From a candidate division FCPU426 bacterium (GTDB lineage Bacteria; Oederibacteriota; Muellerivitia; Muellerivitales; Muellerivitaceae): a stretch of DNA of 34,034 nt. The translations under genes and the position numbers were made by a program. The notes below the pieces were generated by a model. That model was not told where the DNA came from. It saw nothing but the letters and a program-made list of their open reading frames with translations, and searched no databases. Location: positions 1-34,034 of the forward strand of contig JASHNQ010000113.1 in NCBI GenBank assembly GCA_030041545.1. Reading direction: 5' to 3'. Below are positions 15,581 through 20,411 of this stretch, piece by piece (the stretch's first letter is position 1; each line of letters opens with the position of its first letter).

Positions 15581-15700
15581 CAAAGAATTCTATGTCCCCT
15601 CAATAGCTCTCTGGAAATTCAGTTCCGCTCTTTTGTCCCCGATTCAACCATCCCCGCAGGCCGTGGCGGTTTGTCCCTCCAGTGGTCCGAAATCACCAAG
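15581..15700. other. Diverged duplicate of the hppA 3' end and downstream region
   Basis: By eye, this stretch aligns with 20373-20494 (downstream region plus last codons of hppA) at roughly 70% over about 120 bp with small gaps. Shared blocks include AAAGAATT, CAATAG, AATTCAG, TTTTTGT/TTTTGTC, and GTCCCTCCA from the hppA WRD codons. A shorter piece, CTCAATAGTCCCTC, recurs at 17117-17130. The interval could be an old island with a duplicated target end, or a dispersed repeat. Confidence 0.45.
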
Positions 15701-15732
15701 CAGCCCCCTAGTTGACCCTTCGGCACGTTTTC

Positions 15733-15761
15733 TTGACAGGTTGTCGCAAAAATGCGACAAT
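15733..15761 (+). promoter_or_regulatory. Promoter with embedded operator for the toxin-antitoxin operon
   Basis: TTGACA (15733-15738), 17-bp spacer, GACAAT (15756-15761). The spacer holds a perfect inverted repeat TTGTCGCA / TGCGACAA (15741-15760, 4-base loop), placed so that a bound repressor would block polymerase. The likely repressor is the HTH antitoxin encoded second in the operon. Confidence 0.65.
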
Positions 15762-15794
15762 CCGCTAGTGGAAAGCCAAGAGCGGATTCTGGAA

Positions 15795-16109
15795 ATGTAT
15801 GTCCGAAAGGATGGCAGAATTCCTTATCGGGAATGGTTCCTCGGCTTGAAGGAACATAATCCCGGGGCCGCCATCAAAGTTTCTAAACGTATGGATCAAT
15901 TGGCTTTGGGTGGGTTTGGGAAAAACCGTGTTTTGGGTGGTGGACTAGCTGAATTAAAGATGGATTATGGCCCGGGCTATAGGATTTATATTGGATTGGC
16001 CGGGCCTGTTTTGGTCCTTCTCCTTTGCGGCGGAGACAAAAGGAGTCAAACGCAAGATATCGAATCTGCGCGGAAATATTGGGACGATTACCGCGGAAAG
16101 GGAAAGTAG
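15795..16109 (+). CDS. RelE/HigB-superfamily toxin (HI1419-type killer protein)
   Basis: 104 residues from ATG 15795. The frame is open upstream and a GTG at 15768 is an alternative, but that would be almost leaderless given the promoter at 15733. Family marks: YREWFLGLKEH near the start, LALGGFGKNRVLGGGLAELKMDYGPGYRIY in the middle, and LLLCGGDKRSQTQDIESAR at the end. Such toxins cut mRNA on or off the ribosome. The antitoxin gene follows after 6 bp, the toxin-first order typical of this subfamily. Confidence 0.88.
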   Translation: MYVRKDGRIPYREWFLGLKEHNPGAAIKVSKRMDQLALGGFGKNRVLGGGLAELKMDYGPGYRIYIGLAGPVLVLLLCGGDKRSQTQDIESARKYWDDYRGKGK

Positions 16110-16115
16110 GTAGAA

Positions 16116-16457
16116 ATGAAAAAATCGGCGGATTACCAGGCGTTTCTTATTGAACAGCTTCGTAAAGACGAGGCTTTTCGCGAGGCCTATTTGAACGAGG
16201 CCCTTCAAGATGAGGACCAACGGTTGATCTTGCTGGCGCTTCGGAACGTCGCGCAGGCGACCGGGGGCTTGAACCGCCTTTCAAAGGCAACGGGGCTCAA
16301 CCGACAAAACCTCTACCGAACCCTTTCCAAGGGGGGCAATCCGACCTGGGAAAGAATTAAGAAGATTTTTGACGGGCTGGGCTATCCCCTGCGGGCGGTC
16401 AGTAAGAAAAGCTGGGCCGCGGCTCACGAAAAGCCCGCGGCTTACAAGGTCAAATAG
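16116..16457 (+). CDS. HTH antitoxin (HI1420-type addiction module antidote)
   Basis: 113 residues. Conserved YLNEALQDEDQRLILLALRNVAQATGG, then an HTH (LNRLSKATGLNRQNLYRTLS) and GNPTWERIKKIFDGLGYPLRAV are characteristic of the HI1420-type antidote family that pairs with the toxin just upstream. It should bind the toxin and probably the operator at 15741-15760. GGAAAGTAGG ahead of the ATG is the ribosome site. The tail after residue 95 (KKSWAAAHEKPAAYKVK) is an extra basic extension. Confidence 0.9.
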   Translation: MKKSADYQAFLIEQLRKDEAFREAYLNEALQDEDQRLILLALRNVAQATGGLNRLSKATGLNRQNLYRTLSKGGNPTWERIKKIFDGLGYPLRAVSKKSWAAAHEKPAAYKVK

Positions 16458-16467
16458 CGAAGGGTAG

Positions 16468-16635
16468 AAAGGGGCGCCCGGGTTTTACGCCTTGGGCATG
16501 ACGGTTTCGGACCGGCATTTATTCGCGGTTTTCACCGTTCGAAACAAGCGTATCCGCGTCATTTCCGTGAGGGATATGAGCCGGAAGGAAAGGAAGGAAT
16601 ATCAAAATGCCAAAGAAAAAAATACCCGTCTTTAA
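16468..16635 (+). pseudogene. BrnT toxin remnant, N-terminal half missing
   Basis: In-frame translation after a stop at 16465 gives YALGMTVSDRHLFAVFTVRN, then KRIRVISVRDMSRKERKEY, the second half of BrnT, ending at 16635 and overlapping brnA by 29 bases as in intact brnTA operons. The first half is absent and there is no start codon. The break is at GAAAGGGGCGCCC, the same motif as the leader of the MSPEQN copies, so replacement by recombination at that motif is likely. Confidence 0.75.
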
Positions 16636-16891
16636 GTCGGAAGGCGAGGAAAGGCGGTTTTGGGCCCGCGAGGATTCAGCTGAATACCTCGATTGGGGCA
16701 AGGCGAAACCCGCCGTATTTCCCCATTTAAAGCCTTCACTCAAAACCATTTCTTTGCGGCTCCCCGAATCCATGATCGCGGAACTGAAGGTCTTGGCGAA
16801 TAAAATGGATATTCCTTATCAGTCTTTATTAAAGCTTTTTCTTTCAGAGCGGATCAAAAAAGAACTCGTTACAGCCGGCATCCGACATTGA
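16607..16891 (+). CDS. brnA: BrnA-type antitoxin, now without an intact toxin
   Basis: 94 residues with the BrnA signature: IPVFKSEGEERRFWAREDSAEYLDWGKAK, then a ribbon-helix-helix-like segment LKTISLRLPESMIAELKVLANKMDIPYQSLLKLFL. In intact systems it neutralises the RNase BrnT and represses the operon. Here the upstream brnT is truncated, so it is an orphan; its promoter may also have been lost or replaced. GGAAGGAAAGGAAGG just upstream gives a strong ribosome site. Confidence 0.88.
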   Translation: MPKKKIPVFKSEGEERRFWAREDSAEYLDWGKAKPAVFPHLKPSLKTISLRLPESMIAELKVLANKMDIPYQSLLKLFLSERIKKELVTAGIRH

Positions 16892-16938
16892 GCGCGGATA
16901 GATTGCTATTGATGCGGAAAATGTAAAAAGGGGCGCCC

Positions 16939-17103
16939 ATGTCTCCGGAACAAAACCAAAAATCGGTTGAAATCTCCCGGCTTTTGTTGGGTTACATCCT
17001 CGGGTTCTTCGCCTGGCTGGCGGGTTTCCATTGCATGGAAGTGGATTCCAACGGGAACGCCCGCCTTTCCTACCCGAAATTCGCGAAATACTTCCTGGTC
17101 TGA
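16939..17103 (+). pseudogene. Truncated copy 2 of the MSPEQN membrane-protein gene
   Basis: Another 54-codon copy (MSPEQNQKSVEISRLL..., then FAWLAGFHCMEVDSNGN) ending at the same codon as copy 1. Upstream AAAAAGGGGCGCCC directly abuts the ATG. About 13 bp after the stop begins the CTCAATAGTCCCTC motif also seen after copy 1 and downstream of hppA. The remaining 17131-17218 shows nothing else. Confidence 0.7.
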
Positions 17104-17218
17104 CTTCCAATTTCTCCTCAATAGTCCCTCTCACCTCCGGAAGGCTAATTTCCCTAGAATCCTGTTAGCAAGAATCCATCAGGTTTAATTTATATGAATA
17201 AATAAAATAATACTTATG

Positions 17219-17246
17219 TTGACTATTTGTATTATTTTAATAATAC
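17219..17246 (+). promoter_or_regulatory. Candidate promoter and operator of the mobile mystery A/B operon
   Basis: TTGACT at 17219-17224 is a likely -35. A perfect inverted repeat GTATTATT / AATAATAC (17229-17246, 2-base centre) lies just downstream, and a direct half-site AATAATACT recurs at 17207-17215. The stretch is strongly AT-rich against a GC-rich background. The -10 match is weak. The HTH protein encoded next is the probable ligand. Confidence 0.5.
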
Positions 17247-17253
17247 TTAAATC

Positions 17254-17730
17254 ATGAAAACAAATAAAAAGACCATTATTCTCCAGCGGCATCTGCTGGA
17301 TCAAAAATTCAAAGAACTGGAGGCCCTGCCGGCCCAGCCCCAGTCCGGCTGGCTTAAGGCTGTTCGCGTATCCCTGGGGTTAAGCCTTCGCCAACTGGCC
17401 AAAAGGATGAAGGTCGGTTTGCGTACCGTCGCCTCCATCGAAAAAAACGAGGCCGAGGGGAAAGCATCCCTGGCAACCATTGAGCGTTCGGCCCGGGCCA
17501 TGGGGTGCCGCCTGGTCTATGCGGTGGTGCCGGGGGAAGGGAAGGAATCCCTGGAAAACATCCTGGATGAGCGGGCACGGGCCTTGGCCCGGAAGATCCG
17601 CAACCAAACGGCGCATACCATGAGGCTGGAGGACCAGGAAACCCACGCCGACGACAAGGCTCTCCAAGAGAACACCCTGGCGGCGGAGCTTAAAGCCAAT
17701 GCCGATCCCCGCCTTTGGGAGGATGTTTGA
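17254..17730 (+). CDS. Mobile mystery protein A (HTH antitoxin-like)
   Basis: 158 residues. An XRE-type helix-turn-helix lies at about residues 36-76 (VRVSLGLSLRQLAKRMKVG, then RTVASIEKNEAEGKASLATI), with the family ending ARALARKIRNQTAHTMRLEDQ. The family accompanies a Fic-domain partner on mobile DNA and is considered its antitoxin or repressor. The stop overlaps the partner start by 4 bases (TTGA), giving translational coupling. Confidence 0.88.
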   Translation: MKTNKKTIILQRHLLDQKFKELEALPAQPQSGWLKAVRVSLGLSLRQLAKRMKVGLRTVASIEKNEAEGKASLATIERSARAMGCRLVYAVVPGEGKESLENILDERARALARKIRNQTAHTMRLEDQETHADDKALQENTLAAELKANADPRLWEDV

Positions 17731-18326
17731 GACCGTTTTTCGACGGGTCGGAAGGCCAAACGCCCTTGGATGCCGATGAAACCCTGGGTCTCATTCCCCC
17801 GGCAGTGGCCACCCGTGGGGATTTAAACCTCCTGGAGGAGGCCAACATCGAGCAGGCCCGCCGGTGGGCATTGGAACGCAACCACCCGGAAGTCCTCACG
17901 GATGGCTTTGTGAGGGAACTTCACCGGAGAATGTTCCGGGACGTTTGGCGTTGGGCCGGGACCTACCGGACGAGCGGGAAAAATATAGGAGTTCCTTCGG
18001 AGCAAATCGCCCCCAAGGTGCGGGACCTTTGCGCGGACGCCGTCCATTGGGTGGAAAAGGGGGCCTATCCTTGGGACGAGGCGGCCGCCCGGGTCCACCA
18101 CCGCTTGGTGTCCATCCATCCCTTCGCGAATGGAAACGGCCGCCACGCACGTCTTTTTACGGATGTCTTCCTAAAAACCAACGGACAGGCGGTAGGCAGC
18201 TGGGGGATCCTTCAGGCGGAAAGCGGAAATGAAACCACCCAAGCCTTGAGGAAACGTTACATCGGGGCCCTTCAAGCGGCGGATCGTGGGGACTACGAAC
18301 TTTTGGTTGCTTTTTTGCGTTCTTAA
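17727..18326 (+). CDS. Mobile mystery protein B (Fic/Doc-domain protein)
   Basis: 199 residues from TTG 17727, which overlaps the upstream TGA and follows GGGAGG; a TTG at 17715 is an alternative. The Fic core HPFANGNGRHAR (residues 131-142) is complete, so AMP transfer or a related modification is possible. Earlier segments ATRGDLNLLEEANI and HRRMFRDVWRWAGTYR fit the family. It is probably the toxin of the pair; no inhibitory S/TxxxE(G/N) helix was identified, so inhibition must come from the partner. Confidence 0.9.
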   Translation: MRPFFDGSEGQTPLDADETLGLIPPAVATRGDLNLLEEANIEQARRWALERNHPEVLTDGFVRELHRRMFRDVWRWAGTYRTSGKNIGVPSEQIAPKVRDLCADAVHWVEKGAYPWDEAAARVHHRLVSIHPFANGNGRHARLFTDVFLKTNGQAVGSWGILQAESGNETTQALRKRYIGALQAADRGDYELLVAFLRS

Positions 18327-18457
18327 GCAGGAAGCAAGCGCTTTTAGATTTTAGTCCGTTGTTTAAGAAGTTTTCACCATCCACCTTCGCTCAAGCTTCG
18401 GTGGACAGGCGCGGCTGGTCATTTCAATAACTGAATGCGACGAAGAAAGGGTCCCCC

Positions 18458-19069
18458 ATGTCTCCGGAACAAAACCAAAAATCGGTTGGAATCTCTAAGC
18501 TTTTGTTGGGCTACACCATTGGGTTATTTGCCTGGCTGGCGGGTTTGCATTGCATGGAAGTGGACCCGAACGGGAATGTCCACCTTTCCCTTAAAAAATT
18601 CGCGAAACATTTCCTGAAGGTGTTTCTTTGGGCTTTGGGCATCGGTCTCCTGGCCCAACTCAGCGGGGCTTATTTGGGAAGGTCGGGAAAGTCCCCCGCC
18701 TGGGGGCTGGCGGTGGTCTTATTGGTTTGGGCGGTTTTGTTTTTGGTTTTGAGGTTCGTGAAAAAAGGAAGTTTTTTGTGGGTCCTTCCGGGGTTCCACC
18801 GGTTTTCCTGCTCCCAGTGTTACCAAAGCCAAAGCTTCCGGTTCCAACCCGTTTCCTTCCAGTTGGGCTTTTGGGTGACCTACCTTTGCCCCAATTGCTT
18901 CTGCCTGGTCAACGGCGGGGGGGAGCAAATTGTCTATCCGGTCAAGGTTCCATTGGGCAAATTCACGCCGGGGCTTCTTCAAAGCATTCCGGGGGTGATC
19001 GCCGCGATCGTCCTCGGAACCCTTCCGGGTTGGGCCCTCGCCCATTTTCTTTTGACTAAGAGTCTCTAA
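18458..19069 (+). CDS. Membrane protein with zinc-ribbon-like loop (full-length MSPEQN copy)
   Basis: 203 residues, function unknown. About four membrane helices: roughly 13-31, 52-72, 81-101 and 176-197. Between the last two is a soluble loop with two CxxC pairs, Cys118/Cys121 (FSCSQC) and Cys144/Cys147 (LCPNC), suggesting a bound zinc. The first 54 residues are duplicated at 15413 and 16939. Truncated copies end just where the second helix would begin. The ATG follows AAGAAAGGGTCCCCC; no clear ribosome site except AAAGGG. Confidence 0.7.
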   Translation: MSPEQNQKSVGISKLLLGYTIGLFAWLAGLHCMEVDPNGNVHLSLKKFAKHFLKVFLWALGIGLLAQLSGAYLGRSGKSPAWGLAVVLLVWAVLFLVLRFVKKGSFLWVLPGFHRFSCSQCYQSQSFRFQPVSFQLGFWVTYLCPNCFCLVNGGGEQIVYPVKVPLGKFTPGLLQSIPGVIAAIVLGTLPGWALAHFLLTKSL

Positions 19070-19091
19070 GAAAACTCAAAAACAAAGGCCG

Positions 19092-19287
19092 TTTGAACCA
19101 CCAAGGCACCATGCCGACCCTCCATAAAGCTGTTAAAGGGGTCGGTATAGTACCGATTTCATTAACTCAGTTATGGTGAATCGGCACAAGGGCACCAAGA
19201 AAGGCCAAAGGAATAATCTTGGTTTCGGGTCACTTTTAATCAATTTTTTTGCAGTTCTTGGTGCCCTTGGTGCCTTGGTGGTTCAAA
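19092..19287. repeat. CACCAAGG-type inverted repeat with a nested 75-bp insertion
   Basis: The right arm (19255-19287, 33 bp) is the exact inverse complement of a left arm split in two: 19092-19111 and 19189-19201. Between them lies 19112-19188, beginning TGCCGA and with TCGGCA at 19181-19186, flanked by CA on both sides. The insertion is itself hairpin-prone (TCGGTA/TACCGA; CCATAA/TTATGG). This fills the gap after the membrane-protein gene. Confidence 0.75.
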
Positions 19288-19322
19288 TGGTTTTTTAGAG
19301 CCTCGTAAAATACTGACCCCGT

Positions 19323-19688
19323 TTAGGCCAGGGTGTCCAGGGTCGTTTCGTCGTTGTTGGTTTGGACCCCGGTGGTGGCGTTGGTGTTGGTCGCGTTGTT
19401 ATTGTTGTTCCCCGGGGGATTGATCATCCCGAGGTTGGCGATTCCGTTCAGGTTCCCCTCATTTCCGCCGCCGTGGTGGTGACCGTGGCCACCACCCGCG
19501 TGCCGGGCCATGTCGGCTTGGATGATCTTTGCGAGGTCCTGGGTTCCACCCTGCCCCTGGGCTTGGAGGATGGAGGCCTCAAAAGCGGCGTTATTCACGT
19601 TCGCCGGGTTGGTCCCGTTTCCGAGGGGAAGGGCCGCATTCGCATTCAAGTTGTTGTTGGGGTTGTTCAAATTGACGGGGTTGATCAT
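19323..19688 (-). CDS. Asn-rich protein with His-Gly cluster, function unknown
   Basis: 121 residues and no known domain. The start is well supported: GGAGGTGA lies 6 bases before the ATG. It is very rich in Asn (NNPNNNLNANA, PPGNNNNNATNTNATT), with a central helical stretch (FEASILQAQGQGGTQDLAKIIQADMARHA) followed by GGGHGHHHGGG, a likely metal-binding cluster. There is no signal peptide. The ending TTLDTLA resembles LLNALA of the divergent protein at 19982. TATAAT lies on this strand at 19775-19770. Confidence 0.7.
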   Translation of the reverse strand: MINPVNLNNPNNNLNANAALPLGNGTNPANVNNAAFEASILQAQGQGGTQDLAKIIQADMARHAGGGHGHHHGGGNEGNLNGIANLGMINPPGNNNNNATNTNATTGVQTNNDETTLDTLA

Positions 19689-19769
19689 TCTTTCACCTCC
19701 GGAATGAAATGGTAGGGCTCAGGGTTCAGGTGGATGGCGAGCACCGCCTTTTACCTATTGTTTTTTACT

Positions 19770-19775
19770 ATTATA
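19770..19775 (-). promoter_or_regulatory. -10 hexamer of the Asn-rich protein gene
   Basis: TATAAT on the minus strand, about 80 bp ahead of the start codon; the -35 region is weak. Confidence 0.4.
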
Positions 19776-19882
19776 CGCCATTTCACGGCTTTTTCACCGA
19801 TAGCTTGAGGGCTGGGAAAGCCAGAAAAAACTAGTTACCTGTGTTAAATTTTTTTCAAAATCGGTCTTTTTCAGCCCCCCCT

Positions 19883-19909
19883 TAAAGTTTTAAAGGCTTA
19901 AACCGTTAG
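19883..19909 (+). promoter_or_regulatory. Candidate sigma-28-like promoter
   Basis: TAAAGTTT (19883-19890), 11-bp spacer, then ACCGTTAG (19902-19909). The first element matches the enterobacterial FliA consensus exactly and the second 5 of 8. It would give a leader of roughly 60 bases before the gene at 19982. The context is AT-rich, so chance is possible. Confidence 0.35.
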
Positions 19910-19981
19910 GTTTAGTGGAACATATTTCGCTTTGACGCCGGCACCCAAAGAATTCAGTCTTTACAACAAGGAGACGCGACC

Positions 19982-20362
19982 ATGAATGCCATCTCAGGTG
20001 TGGGATCCAACACCCAACTTTCCAGTATGATCGGTGAAGTTGAATCCGAGGTATCAACCCTTGTCTCCACCCTTTCCTCCGCGGGTTCCACCACGGCATT
20101 AGGGCAAGAAATCTCGAACTTGGAATCCGAGTTTTCGGGTATCCTCTCGGCGTTGCAATCCGATCTTTCGGGCCTTTCCACGAATGGAACGGCCTCCAGC
20201 CAGAAGTTAACCCAAATGCTTCAATTGATCGAGCAGATGTTGAACCAACTCACCATCGAGATAACGCCCTTGGTGAACAACTCTTCCCTCTTCCAGGTCC
20301 AAACCCAAGCCCAAACGGTTTCTTCCACGGCGAATGCCAGCCTCCTCAACGCATTGGCTTAG
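19982..20362 (+). CDS. Small Ser/Thr-rich helical protein, function unknown
   Basis: 126 residues, with a strong ribosome site (AAGGAGA). No signal peptide and no cysteine. Two long amphipathic helices are suggested (about 12-60 and 70-95: EVESEVSTLVSTLSSAG, then LTQMLQLIEQMLNQLTIEI), with a Ser/Thr/Asn-rich composition and Leu-rich heptads. That look is shared by small secreted or filament-forming helical proteins, but I recognise no family. Divergent from the Asn-rich gene across a 293-bp AT-rich gap, and convergent with hppA. Confidence 0.7.
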   Translation: MNAISGVGSNTQLSSMIGEVESEVSTLVSTLSSAGSTTALGQEISNLESEFSGILSALQSDLSGLSTNGTASSQKLTQMLQLIEQMLNQLTIEITPLVNNSSLFQVQTQAQTVSSTANASLLNALA

Positions 20363-20411
20363 GCCAGCGGAAAAAAGAATTTTATTTCCCCCCAATAGTC
20401 CCTCCGGGAAT

